From Acidobacteriota bacterium (GTDB taxonomy: Bacteria > Acidobacteriota > Terriglobia > Bryobacterales > Bryobacteraceae), in contig SYLY01000076.1 of the NCBI GenBank assembly GCA_005808475.1, positions 1-56,419 on the forward strand: 56,419 bases of DNA, read 5' to 3'. Shown in pieces: positions 16,871-25,731 of this stretch (the first letter of the stretch is position 1; each line of letters starts with the position of its first letter). The notes beneath the pieces are model-generated. The model made no database searches. It was not told the DNA's origin and worked only from the letters and a program-made list of their open reading frames with translations. Both the position numbers and the translations under genes were made by a program.

Positions 16871-18600
16871 CCGTTTTGCTCCAGTCTGGAGAGCCAATAA
16901 CTCAAACTCACCGGGCGTAAGTCGCGCCAGGTCTCCAAGGGTTCCGCGCCAGTAGGGGGAGTCCATGTGGGATGCACGAACCTGGCGAGCGCCCGGGTCC
17001 GCGCCGCCGGTGGCGGCCCTTCCCGGCGAACGCGTTCTTGGACCGGATCGGCGGCCAGCGGCGTCTTGCGCCTGGTCCGCACGGCGGCCGGCAGCCTACG
17101 GCCCGCTTCCCGCAAGATCTGCTTGCGGCGGCACCATGTCAGCACCGGCAGCGACATGAGGAAGCGCGCCATCCGGAGGTCGAAGAACGGATGCCGCACT
17201 CGCAACGGTACGCCGGTGAACCCGGGATCCATGCTTTCAAACAATGCCGGCCAGCGGGTGTCGCCGAGAATGGCGTGCGCCGCCGGGCGATAAGGATGCA
17301 AGGAAGGGGCCGCCGCGCGGAGGTCGTCCCAGCGGGCGCCCAGATCGTGCCGGCCCACGAAATCCGGTTCGAGCCAGGGCGGCATCGCCTGCCGCGCGAC
17401 GGGCCGGTCGCGGCCGGGCAACCGCCATCCGGGAACTCTCTTGTGGCGCGAGAGGTATCCCACGAGATCCTGCCCCAGCAGGCCCCACGCTCCGCGCTCG
17501 ATCGCCGACCGGAGGTAGGCGCGCCATTCGAACCGCAGCATCTCGTCCGGACCTTCGCCGTACAACGCTTCTCCGCCGTACGCGGCCATTTCGCGCAAGG
17601 ACGCCAGCCACTCCAGCCGGCCGAACGGTTGGTGGACCGGCTCCGGCAGCACGTGGTCCGGCCGCTCCCAGCCCTCGTAGAGGGGAAAACGGTCGGCGGA
17701 CTGGCGCCGAACCTCGATTCCGGCCGCTCTCGCGGTCGAATCGACGAACGCCCGCTCGTCGTCCGGAATTAACCAATCGTAGACATAACTGTGCCCTTTC
17801 ACATGCAAGCCGCCCAGTTGCGCGGAGGCCTCCATTGCCAAGGTTCCCGAGTCCAGTCCGCCGCTCAGCAAGACCGATACGCGATCTCCGGTCAACCGGT
17901 CCCGTACCGCGGCCGACAACAGTTCGTTGAACCGCTCGGGATAATCGGCCAACCGGCGGAACCGCACCGGCTCGTCCACCGGAAAGGACCAGTACCGTTC
18001 TACTCTCGTCGCGCCATTCCGCGCGATCAGCCGGTGAGCGGCGGGTAGGCGCCTCACGCCCTCAAAGGCAGTCCGCGCCGCGTCCCAGGTCCCGTCGAAC
18101 ATCAGCAGATCGGCGATGAACAACTCGTCGACATCCGGTTTTGCCACCGCTTTCACCGCAGCCAGCGTGTCGCCGAACACGGGACCTTCCGCCGTCGCGG
18201 CGTGGAAGAACGGCAAGACGCCGAAATGATCGCGCAGGCAGAACAGCGTGGCGTCGCGGCCGTCGTAAATCGCGGCGGAGATGTCGCCTGCCACGCGGCC
18301 GGCGCACTCCACACCCCAGCGGAGATAGGCGTCGAGGAGCAGTTCCGCGCCGCTCGCGGCCGGTGGCGCGCCGAGCGCGCGTGCCAGTTCGGCGCGTCCA
18401 TCCAGGCGAACCTCCCCCATCAGCCACAAGTCGACCGCCGGATGCTTCACCACTCCGCCAACGCCGCATACCGCCACGGACAGCGGACCGGCGCTCTCCA
18501 GCCTCGCCGGACCCTCTCCGCGCGAACGCAACGCCGCCATCGCGCCGGCCGCCCATGCGCGATCGCCCTTGCCGTTCCACACGCAGCAGAATCCGCTCAT
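16867..18600 (-). CDS. Lasso peptide cyclase (asparagine-synthetase-like, C protein)
   Basis: 577 residues. The N-terminal glutaminase-like domain is degenerate (MSGFCCVW, no Cys2). The C-terminal ATP-pyrophosphatase domain has SGGLDS at 246-251. Lasso cyclases adenylate the side chain of the ring Asp/Glu and form the isopeptide bond with the core N-terminus. Assignment rests on a PqqD-like B1 gene 10 bases upstream, the short ORF with a YxxPxLxxxG motif at its 3' end, and an HPr-kinase-like gene. Without that context it would be called AsnB-like. No AsnB-type amino-acid pathway genes are near. AGAGG lies about ten bases before the ATG. Confidence 0.88.
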   Translation of the reverse strand: MSGFCCVWNGKGDRAWAAGAMAALRSRGEGPARLESAGPLSVAVCGVGGVVKHPAVDLWLMGEVRLDGRAELARALGAPPAASGAELLLDAYLRWGVECAGRVAGDISAAIYDGRDATLFCLRDHFGVLPFFHAATAEGPVFGDTLAAVKAVAKPDVDELFIADLLMFDGTWDAARTAFEGVRRLPAAHRLIARNGATRVERYWSFPVDEPVRFRRLADYPERFNELLSAAVRDRLTGDRVSVLLSGGLDSGTLAMEASAQLGGLHVKGHSYVYDWLIPDDERAFVDSTARAAGIEVRRQSADRFPLYEGWERPDHVLPEPVHQPFGRLEWLASLREMAAYGGEALYGEGPDEMLRFEWRAYLRSAIERGAWGLLGQDLVGYLSRHKRVPGWRLPGRDRPVARQAMPPWLEPDFVGRHDLGARWDDLRAAAPSLHPYRPAAHAILGDTRWPALFESMDPGFTGVPLRVRHPFFDLRMARFLMSLPVLTWCRRKQILREAGRRLPAAVRTRRKTPLAADPVQERVRREGPPPAARTRALARFVHPTWTPPTGAEPLETWRDLRPVSLSYWLSRLEQNG

Positions 18601-18610
18601 CGCAGGCCTC

Positions 18611-18901
18611 TCAGGAAGCGATCTCCAGAATTCCGTGCTCCAGCATCTGTCCGGCCAGACGCAATACGTCGGCCCGGCAGCGTTCGGGCTCCACGTCGTA
18701 CTCCCGCTCGATGCCCGCCGCGACGCTCTCGAGCGTCCCTGAATCCATCAGTCTCAACATCGCCGCGCCCACCTCGTCCAGGCTGTAATAGAAGCCGCGG
18801 TCGAGGTTCAACATCACTGCCTCGCCCTCCAATTCCTGGCAAAGCACGTTTGGCGCGAGCCGGACGCGCGCGTCCAGCGAAGCCCTAGAGTATACCGGCA
18901 T
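18611..18901 (-). CDS. PqqD-like RRE protein (lasso B1)
   Basis: 96 residues from ATG 18901, chosen because AAAGGG lies just upstream; ATG 18928 would add nine residues. Fold features of PqqD/RRE: RLAPNVLCQELEGEAVMLNLDRGFYYSLDEVGAAM (beta strands), then helices ending LAGQMLEHGILEI. RRE domains bind the YxxPxL leader of lasso precursors and present it to the leader peptidase and cyclase. It lies between the precursor and the cyclase. The usual partner B2, a transglutaminase-like Cys peptidase that cuts the leader, is not encoded next to it or anywhere else I could recognise in the window. Confidence 0.88.
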   Translation of the reverse strand: MPVYSRASLDARVRLAPNVLCQELEGEAVMLNLDRGFYYSLDEVGAAMLRLMDSGTLESVAAGIEREYDVEPERCRADVLRLAGQMLEHGILEIAS

Positions 18902-19053
18902 GAGCCCTTTCTGTCGTTCCTCTTGCATCGAGGCAATATCTCTTTGGAAGGGATCGGCAGATCGCGGCCCGCACCTTAGCCCCGAGGGAGGGGTTTTCGT
19001 ATGCCTATAGGGTCAGTTCCCTAGCTCTTGTCCTTGCCAGTCATCGGGATGCC
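18902..19053 (-). other. Interval between lasso precursor and B1
   Basis: 152 bases. The first 33 bases (19053-19021) continue the precursor frame after its TGA as ten codons and a TAG. The rest holds a short C4/G4 hairpin around 18980-18995 on the minus strand without a T run, so no terminator is claimed. Read-through transcription to the B1 gene is likely. Confidence 0.4.
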
Positions 19054-19188
19054 TCAGTCGTTCATGTCGCCCAGGCCTGAAGCCAATGTGAGCCGCCGAA
19101 TGTCGCCATAGTGGCGAAGGCTGGGCGATTGGTAAATTCTTTTCGGGCTGGGCGCCGGGAGCGCCTCATCGAGTCCGTTAAACGTCAT
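19054..19188 (-). CDS. Lasso peptide precursor interrupted after the ring Asp
   Basis: 44 residues from ATG 19188. Leader: Tyr19, Pro22, Leu24, Gly28 give the YxxPxLxxxG motif (YQSPSLRHYG), followed by DIRRLTL with Thr34. If cleavage follows the Thr-at-minus-2 rule, the core is ASGLGDMND, with Ala1 and Asp9 able to form a nine-residue ring. The TGA comes directly after Asp9. The same frame then reads GIPMTGKDKS and a TAG at 19021, a normal tail length ending in Ser. GGA to TGA would be one base change, and the 32-residue paralogue has Gly at that place. As written the peptide has a ring and no tail. It has no clear Shine-Dalgarno. Confidence 0.72.
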   Translation of the reverse strand: MTFNGLDEALPAPSPKRIYQSPSLRHYGDIRRLTLASGLGDMND

Positions 19189-19303
19189 GACGCACTATCG
19201 GCATTCCGGTCCGATGACGATAGCCCTTGCGCAAGAATGGGTGGTACCTCGCCCTCGCGTGGGACGGAAGCTTCGGGCCGCCAAAGCTAAACTGGCGGGA
19301 AGC

Positions 19304-21128
19304 ATGCCATCGGAACCCCCCGCGGTCCCGCCCGGCGAAATGAGCGAAGACGCGGCGAGCCGGCGCGTGTGGGCGGTGCTGTACGAACTCGCCAAACCGC
19401 ACCGGGCCCGCATTCTGTCGATCGCGTTGTTCGCCCTTCTTTCGACCGGAGCCGACCTCATGCAGCCGGTGATCTACCGGCACGCGATCAACGACGTGGC
19501 GGGGCTCTTCGTGGCGCCGCAACCGCCGGCCACCGCGTCACAGCCGCACGGGCCCGGCCGCGTCGCATCCCGCACGGCGGACGAAACGCCGCGGACTCTG
19601 CTGCTGTCGGTGGCCGGGATGTTCGTCATCAGCGTCGCCGGCTACTTCTTCCAGTTGAAGTCCGACTATCACGGATCGCGCGTGGCGAGCGACATGGAAT
19701 CGGGGCTGATCGTGCGGACGTTCGCGCACGGGTTGCGCCTGCCGGTGATCTACTTCGGCAAGCGCCCTTCGGCCGCGCTGGTGCGCCGGATCGACCTTTC
19801 CGACGAGGTGGCGCCGGTGGTGCACGCTCTGTCGCAGCAAATCGCGCCGGAAATCATCCGGCTGGTGGGGATCTGCGCCATCATGGCCACGCAGAGCTGG
19901 AAACTGATGATCGTCTCGGTGGTTACGAGTTGTGGGAGTCACTCTCCGCGCGAATCTCCGGAGCTTTGCAGGCGGTGAAGACGGTGAAGCTGTCGGGCGC
20001 CGAGACCCGGGAAAGCGAACGGCTCGAGCGGGAATCCAAGCATGCCTATGCCGTTTATCTCGGGCGCATGAAGCTGGCGCATCGCTACTACATCGCGCAG
20101 AGCGCGCTCAGCAACCTGAGCCGCGCGCTGGTGCTCGGCTATGGCGGATGGCTGGTGCTGGCCCACAAGTTGACGCCGGGCGACGTGGTGATGTTCGTCT
20201 CCTACCTCGATCGCCTGTATTCGCCGATCGACTCGCTCAACGGGATCGCGATCAGCCTGCGGAATCAACTGGTGGCGTTGCGGCGCGCCATCCGCCTGCT
20301 GGACGCGGGGCCGGTGGAACAACCCGGCGAGGAACTCGCGCCGAGGCCGGGACGTGTCGAATTCCGCGGCGTCCATTTCCGCTACGTTCCCGAGCGCGAA
20401 GTGCTGCGGGGCCTGGATCTCGATCTGAGCCCGGGGTCGATCACCGGTTTGGTGGGTCCGTCCGGAGCGGGAAAGACCACCACCGCCGACCTGCTACTGA
20501 AGCTGATCGAACCGGAGGCCGGCGGGATCTACCTCGACGGGCAGCCTCTTGCCAGCGCAGATCCGTCCGCCGTGCGGCGCGCGATCGGAGTGGTGGCCGC
20601 CGACGGCGCGGTGTTTCGCGGAACGCTCGCCGCCAACATCCGCTACAAGAGGCCCGATGCCTCCGACGCCGAGGTGCGGCAGGCGGCGCTCGAAGCGGGG
20701 CTCGCCCGTCTGCTGGAGCGCCTGCCCGAAGGGCTCGACACCGAGATCGGCGAGAACGGCATGGGATTGTCGCTCGGCGAGCGGCAGCGTCTGCAGATCG
20801 CCCGTGTGCTGGTGGACCGGCCGCGCCTGCTCGTGCTCGACGAGGCGACCGCCAATCTCGACTACGCAACCGAGCCCGAATTCCGCCAGGCGCTGTCGAG
20901 ACTTTCGCCGCGCCCCACGATGCTGGTGATCGCGCACCGCTACACGATGGTGAAGGACGCCGATCTGGTCTATGTGATGAAGGACGGTCAAGTGACGGAA
21001 CGGGGAACGCGGCGCAACTGATCGCGGCGGACGGCTGGTTCGCCGATCTGGCGCGCCAATCGGCTCTGCCGGAACCGCCCGGCGGAGGGGACGAGGAGGA
21101 AGAAGAAGGGGACGACCAGGAGGAATAG
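19304..21128 (+). pseudogene. ABC exporter (lasso D-type), frameshifted
   Basis: Divergent from the precursor. The first frame (from ATG 19304; 19340 is possible) encodes the cytoplasmic start and about four membrane helices, then loses frame near 19925. There the protein should continue for some 25-30 residues before ELWESLSARISGALQ, which is found in another frame, so an out-of-frame deletion is likely. The second frame has Walker A GPSGAGKTT, signature LSLGERQRLQ, Walker B LLVLDEA and the H-loop VIAHR. It ends early in TRRN; the proper tail (AAQLIAADGWFADL) is in a third frame after a one-base shift near 21005. An intact copy would export the mature peptide. Confidence 0.85.
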
Positions 21129-21167
21129 GCGGGCTGGACATAGCTTCCATTTGGGCCGGCTTCGAGC

Positions 21168-21173
21168 CATAAT
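21168..21173 (+). promoter_or_regulatory. -10-like CATAAT, leaderless start
   Basis: CATAAT lies six bases before the receptor ATG at 21180. No Shine-Dalgarno is present in between, so the start codon should be at or near the transcript 5' end. Confidence 0.45.
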
Positions 21174-21179
21174 CTACCA

Positions 21180-24100
21180 ATGGCTCGCATTACCGCCTCG
21201 TTGCTTGTGGCGCTCTCGTTACCGGCCCTGTTCGCCCAAAGCGAACGCGGCAATATCACGGGAACAGTCACCGATCCCACCGGCGCCGGCGTATCCGCGG
21301 CGCTGGTCACACTGGTGCATCGCGACACCAACGCGACCGCCAAGGTGGAAGCGACCACTTCCGGCGAGTTCAACTTCACCAGCCTCACTCCCGGCGTGTA
21401 CCGCCTCCAGATCGTGTCGTCCGGATTCAAGCAATACGTGCGGCAGAACATCGTGCTGTCGGCGTCGGCGACCGTGCGCGTGGACGCACAGTTGCAACTC
21501 GGCCAGGTGTCGGAACAAGTGGAGGTCACCGCGTCGGTGGCGTTGATCCAGACGGACGACGCCAAGGTGACCACGCAGGTGGACAACAAGCTGGTCGACG
21601 AACTGCCGCTGCAGGTGGCCGGCGACATGCGCAGCCCGTTCAACCTGGTGGACGTGGTTCCGGAAGCCCGCGGATCGGGGCAGGCGCTCTCGCTCGGCGG
21701 CGGACAGGCAGCCGCCTGGGACGCCACTCTCGACGGACACAGCGTGGGCACCAACCGCTCGGGCGATACAGCCGAGGCCGCGCTCAATACGCCGTCTCTC
21801 GACGCGCTGACCGAGTTCACCGTCGACACCAACGGTTTCAAGGCCGAATATTCGCAGGCGAGCGGCGGCGTGATGACGTTCGCCTCCAAGTCGGGAACCA
21901 ACAAGTTCCACGGCTCGGCGTACGACTTCCTGCGCAACGACATCGTGGACGCGCGCGGCTTCTTCGCGTTGAGCCGGTCCATCTACCGGCAGAACGATTT
22001 CGGAATCACCGCTTCCGGGCCAGTGCTGATTCCCAAGCTGTACAACGGCCGGAACAAGACGTTCTACTTCTTCTCCTACGAGGGGTTCCGCAACCGCGTC
22101 GGCGCGAACAACGTCAATCTGACGATTCCGACGCCGGAGATGTATCGCGGCGACTTCCAGTATTGGGTTGACCCGTCCAACAACCTGATCCCGATCTACG
22201 ATCCCGGCTCGACGCGTGCGCAAGGATCGGGCTTCGTGCGCGACGTGTTTCCGGACAACCAGATTCCGGTCAGCCGCTTCTCGCCAACGGCGGTGGCCAT
22301 CTCGTCGCTCACTTCACCGGTGGTGCCCAACCGGAATCGCACTCCGGGCTCCCGCAACTACGTCGCCGCCAACTATCAGGTGCCGGGCGGGACGCTGATC
22401 CGGCCCACCGACAAGTGGAGCTTCAAGGCGGATCAGGTGTGGGGCACGGCGCACCGTTTCGGCTTCCTCTGGAACGCCACCCAGTTCCGCAACAAGCCCG
22501 GCGCCAGCGGACCTCCCGGATTGCCGGAGCCGCTGTGGAACGGATCGGTGTCGGCCTGGGACACGCAAGCGTTCCGCGTCACGCACAACTGGACCATCGG
22601 ACCTCGCGTGATCAGCAACATGTCGTTCGCGATCAACAGCTTCATCAAGAACGCCTACTCGCCGAACGTGGACAAGAACTGGAAGAGCAAGGTCTGCGTC
22701 AAGAACGTCGTGGATTGCAACCAGAACTTTCCAACGATCAACTTCACCGAGTTCACCGGCTGGGGTTCGGCCTCTTACAACGGAACCGAGCAGCCAGGGT
22801 GGAGCATCAAGGAGGACCTGAGCTACGTCCGCCAGTCGCACACGTTCAAGTTCGGATTCCAGCACCAGAATCAGAACGCGGATGGCTTCGGCCAACAGGA
22901 TATCGCGGGCCGCGCCGACTTCAGCTTCCTCAGCACGGGCATCCCCGGCTCCACCGTTTTTCCGGCTAGCGGTGGCAGTTCGTTCGCGTCGTTCCTGCTG
23001 GGCGACGCCGTTCTGGGGCGCACCGAAACCATTCGCAGGGTCACGCAGAATTATCCCTACTTCGGGTTCTACGCGCAGGACGATTGGCGCATCACCCGCA
23101 AGTTGACCGTCAACATCGGCATGCGGTACGACTTCACGCTGCCGCCCACCAACAAGAAAGACGAGTACTCCGACTTCAATCCGGACAGGCCCAATCCCGG
23201 CGCCGACGGACGTCCCGGCGCGTTGTGGTTCGCCGGCTTCGGCCCCGGCCGCGAGAATCGCCGCAGTCTGGTGCCGGGCTGGTACAAGGGAATCAGTCCT
23301 CGCATCGGACTCGCGTGGTCGCCCGACGGCAAGACTGTGGTCCGTTCCGGCTTCGGGCTCAGCTACTCGCGCATCACGGCGGTGCAGGGCAGCGGCCACT
23401 TCGCGGGCTTCATCGGCCAGTATCAATTCGACAACACCAGCCAGGGCATCCAGCCGACGTTCAAGCTCGACAACGGGCTGCCACCCTACAAGCTGCCACC
23501 GGCGATCGATCCCGCTTTCTCCAACGGCAACACGGTCGACTATTGGAACGGCCAGGACGCCACCCGCGCGCCGGAGAACATCTCGTGGACGTTCAGCATT
23601 CAGCGGCAGGTGGCGAAGAACACCATCGTCGACGTGGGGTACAACGCCACGATCGGGACGCACCTGCAGTCGGGCCTGCTCAACTTCAACCAAGTCCCGT
23701 CGGCTGTCCTGGAAGACCTGGTGTCGCGATTCGGGACCACCCAGGCGCTCAACATCCTGCGGTCCGACATCAACTCCGCCACGGCCCGCAACGCGGGGAT
23801 CACCGCGCCGTATCCGAGCTTCGTGAACCAGCTACAGCGGACCGTCAACCAGGCTCTGCGCCCCTTCCCGCAGTACTCCACCATTTCCACCGGCGTGCAG
23901 AACGGCGACAAGAGCGGCCATTCCAGCTACCACGCGATGCTGATCAAGGCGAGCCGCCGCTATTCGAAGGACGTCACCATTCAGTGGAGCTACCTGTTGT
24001 CCAAGCTGATCACCGATTCCGATACCTACTTCGCCAACGGCGGATCGGCGATGGACATGGGCAACCGCCGGCTCGAGAAGTCGATCGGCCAGCACGATCG

Positions 24101-24653
24101 CACGCATACCCTCAAGTTCTCCACCATTTGGAACCTCCCCTTCGGGCGCAACCAGAGGTGGTTCTCGCACGGACTGCTGTCGCAGACCATAGGCGGCTGG
24201 CGCGTTTCCGCGATCCAGGTGTACACCAGCGGCAATCCGCTGGCGTTGTCGCGCAACAATCCGCTTCCGATCTTCAACGGCGTCACCCGGCCGCGGGTGG
24301 ACTCCTATGACCAGTGGCGCGTGCCGTTGGTGGGCGATACGTTCGATCCGGCCAAGGACGCCTACCTCAAGCCCGCCAGCCAGTTCCCCGCGCAGCCGCT
24401 GGGATTCGGCAACTCCACCCGGTACGCTCCGGTTCGGGGCTTCTGGAACCTGTCGGAGAACGTGAGCCTGGCGAAGACGTTCCACTTGACCGAATCGATC
24501 CGGTTCGATCTGCGGGGCGAGGCGTTCAACGCGCTGAACCGCGTGGTGTTCAGTTCGCCGGTCGCCAACCTGAACAACCTGAACTTCGGGCGCGTGACCG
24601 GGCAGGCGAACAACCCGCGCCAGATGCAGGTGGCGCTGAAGATCTACTGGTAA
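21180..24653 (+). CDS. Oar-like TonB-dependent receptor
   Basis: 1157 residues. Signal peptide to about residue 20 (ALSLPALFAQ), then a carboxypeptidase-regulatory-like beta-sandwich domain (GNITGTVTDPTGAGV, about 24-110), a plug domain and a long outer-membrane barrel that ends MQVALKIYW with the usual aromatic terminus. Acidobacteria carry many of these; they are thought to import large glycans or peptides with TonB energy. The substrate is unknown. It lies just after the broken ABC exporter but has its own probable promoter, so it is not clearly part of the lasso locus. There is no FecA-like signalling extension. Confidence 0.92.
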   Translation: MARITASLLVALSLPALFAQSERGNITGTVTDPTGAGVSAALVTLVHRDTNATAKVEATTSGEFNFTSLTPGVYRLQIVSSGFKQYVRQNIVLSASATVRVDAQLQLGQVSEQVEVTASVALIQTDDAKVTTQVDNKLVDELPLQVAGDMRSPFNLVDVVPEARGSGQALSLGGGQAAAWDATLDGHSVGTNRSGDTAEAALNTPSLDALTEFTVDTNGFKAEYSQASGGVMTFASKSGTNKFHGSAYDFLRNDIVDARGFFALSRSIYRQNDFGITASGPVLIPKLYNGRNKTFYFFSYEGFRNRVGANNVNLTIPTPEMYRGDFQYWVDPSNNLIPIYDPGSTRAQGSGFVRDVFPDNQIPVSRFSPTAVAISSLTSPVVPNRNRTPGSRNYVAANYQVPGGTLIRPTDKWSFKADQVWGTAHRFGFLWNATQFRNKPGASGPPGLPEPLWNGSVSAWDTQAFRVTHNWTIGPRVISNMSFAINSFIKNAYSPNVDKNWKSKVCVKNVVDCNQNFPTINFTEFTGWGSASYNGTEQPGWSIKEDLSYVRQSHTFKFGFQHQNQNADGFGQQDIAGRADFSFLSTGIPGSTVFPASGGSSFASFLLGDAVLGRTETIRRVTQNYPYFGFYAQDDWRITRKLTVNIGMRYDFTLPPTNKKDEYSDFNPDRPNPGADGRPGALWFAGFGPGRENRRSLVPGWYKGISPRIGLAWSPDGKTVVRSGFGLSYSRITAVQGSGHFAGFIGQYQFDNTSQGIQPTFKLDNGLPPYKLPPAIDPAFSNGNTVDYWNGQDATRAPENISWTFSIQRQVAKNTIVDVGYNATIGTHLQSGLLNFNQVPSAVLEDLVSRFGTTQALNILRSDINSATARNAGITAPYPSFVNQLQRTVNQALRPFPQYSTISTGVQNGDKSGHSSYHAMLIKASRRYSKDVTIQWSYLLSKLITDSDTYFANGGSAMDMGNRRLEKSIGQHDRTHTLKFSTIWNLPFGRNQRWFSHGLLSQTIGGWRVSAIQVYTSGNPLALSRNNPLPIFNGVTRPRVDSYDQWRVPLVGDTFDPAKDAYLKPASQFPAQPLGFGNSTRYAPVRGFWNLSENVSLAKTFHLTESIRFDLRGEAFNALNRVVFSSPVANLNNLNFGRVTGQANNPRQMQVALKIYW

Positions 24654-24659
24654 CCCGGA

Positions 24660-25157
24660 TCAGTGCCCGTGCGCCGCGGGCGCTTCCGCGATCACCGGCG
24701 CTCGAGCGCCGGCGGGAACGGGCCCGAGCATGTCTTCCTTGCGCATGATCAACGCCGAGGTGTCGAAGGCCGCCATCTCGAAGCCGTGGCCGTGCGTGAT
24801 TGCGTCGGTGGGGCACGCTTCGACGCAGTAGCCGCAGAAGATGCAGCGCGTGTAGTCGATGTTGTAGACGGTGGCGTAGCGCTCGCCGCCGGAGATGCGG
24901 GTCTTCTCGGTGTTCTCCGCCGCTTCGATGTAGATGCAGTCGGCAGGGCACGCCGCCGCGCACAGGAAGCACGCGACGCACTTTTCCATGCCGTTCTCGT
25001 CCCGCTGCAGGATGTGCTTGCCGCGGAACCGCTCCTGGAACACCGGAGGCACGTCGGGATAATCCTCGGTGACGGTGGGCTTCATCATCTCCTTGAACGT
25101 GATGCCCAGCCCGTGCACGATCGCCGACGCCGACTTGAAAACCTCGTTGATTGCCAT
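24660..25157 (-). CDS. nuoI: NADH-quinone oxidoreductase subunit I
   Basis: 165 residues, usual NuoI length. Two tandem 4Fe-4S motifs: Cys60-x2-Cys63-x2-Cys66-x3-Cys70-Pro and CIFCGYCVEACP near 104-115. These carry electrons through the peripheral arm of complex I to the quinone site. The gene stands alone; no other nuo gene is in the window, so it is either a separated subunit or an extra copy. The C-terminus is rich in Ala and Pro. TACACT lies seven bases before the ATG without a ribosome site, suggesting leaderless translation. Confidence 0.92.
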   Translation of the reverse strand: MAINEVFKSASAIVHGLGITFKEMMKPTVTEDYPDVPPVFQERFRGKHILQRDENGMEKCVACFLCAAACPADCIYIEAAENTEKTRISGGERYATVYNIDYTRCIFCGYCVEACPTDAITHGHGFEMAAFDTSALIMRKEDMLGPVPAGARAPVIAEAPAAHGH

Positions 25158-25164
25158 TCTCTAC

Positions 25165-25170
25165 AGTGTA
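25165..25170 (-). promoter_or_regulatory. -10-like TACACT, leaderless nuoI
   Basis: TACACT is seven bases upstream of the nuoI ATG at 25157, placing the expected transcript start at the start codon. Confidence 0.5.
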
Positions 25171-25214
25171 TCCTTGTGACGTATCGCTCCCGCCGGGAGC
25201 TAATTTTTCGAGCC

Positions 25215-25694
25215 TCAGCCCGGCTTCCATTGCGGTGCGTTGTCGCCCGCCGCGAACAGGGGCAGCCGCAGCCGGGCGGCCAGCTTGTCCATGTCCGCTT
25301 TCGAGAATCCCGCCCATGCCGCCGCTACGGCGCCGTCCGGCTCCACCAGGAACATCGCAGGCACGTGCGTGATGCCGTACGCGTTGCTGGCCGGATAGCC
25401 GCCCGCCTCGTCGAGCAGGAGCGTGAAATTCACCCCGAAGCGCTTCTGAAACGCCCGCGTCGACGCGGCGTCATCCTGCGAGATCCCGGCGAAGCGCACG
25501 CCGCCCGCCGACAATCGCGACAGGTACGGGAACGTGAGCTGGCAGGTGGGGCAGGAGATCTTGAAGAACGCCACGAGCACCGGTCCCTGCCGCAACAAAT
25601 CCACCAGGCTCTGTTCCGGTCCGTCCAGGGCGGGCAGGCGGAAAGAGGGCGCATGATCGCCTACGCGAATCGTCTCACGCCGCGCCGCCTTCAT
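25215..25694 (-). CDS. Thioredoxin-fold AhpC/TlpA-like protein
   Basis: 159 residues of the AhpC/TSA-Redoxin type. PSFRLPALDG opens the fold. The redox motif is CPTC (Cys48 and Cys51), and the cis-proline loop is THVPAMFLV. No signal peptide is visible, so it is likely cytoplasmic. CPTC is unlike the CxxC of most TlpA (CPPC) but has two cysteines, so thiol-disulfide exchange or peroxide reduction are both possible. It is monocistronic by spacing. TACACT with a TGC extension sits eight bases before the ATG. Confidence 0.85.
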   Translation of the reverse strand: MKAARRETIRVGDHAPSFRLPALDGPEQSLVDLLRQGPVLVAFFKISCPTCQLTFPYLSRLSAGGVRFAGISQDDAASTRAFQKRFGVNFTLLLDEAGGYPASNAYGITHVPAMFLVEPDGAVAAAWAGFSKADMDKLAARLRLPLFAAGDNAPQWKPG

Positions 25695-25702
25695 GAAGTA
25701 TC

Positions 25703-25708
25703 AGTGTA
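25703..25708 (-). promoter_or_regulatory. Extended -10 TGC-TACACT, leaderless
   Basis: TACACT preceded by TGC (an extended -10 form) lies eight bases before the ATG at 25694. Confidence 0.5.
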
Positions 25709-25731
25709 GCAATTCAGAGCCGCCGGCCACG

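Noticed and set aside
18975..19000. C4/G4 hairpin between precursor and B1 as attenuator or terminator
   Set aside because: The stem is only four or five pairs, and the T run is on the wrong side for minus-strand transcription.
19054..19056. Reading the precursor TGA as selenocysteine or another recoded codon
   Set aside because: No SECIS-like hairpin could be confirmed by eye after the TGA and the window has no sel gene; a point mutation from GGA is simpler. It is kept as an open alternative in the findings.
19187..19303. Earlier ATGs (19187, 19214) as the exporter start
   Set aside because: 19187 overlaps the precursor start on the other strand and the extra residues (about 39) do not resemble an exporter N-terminus; 19304 or 19340 is more plausible.
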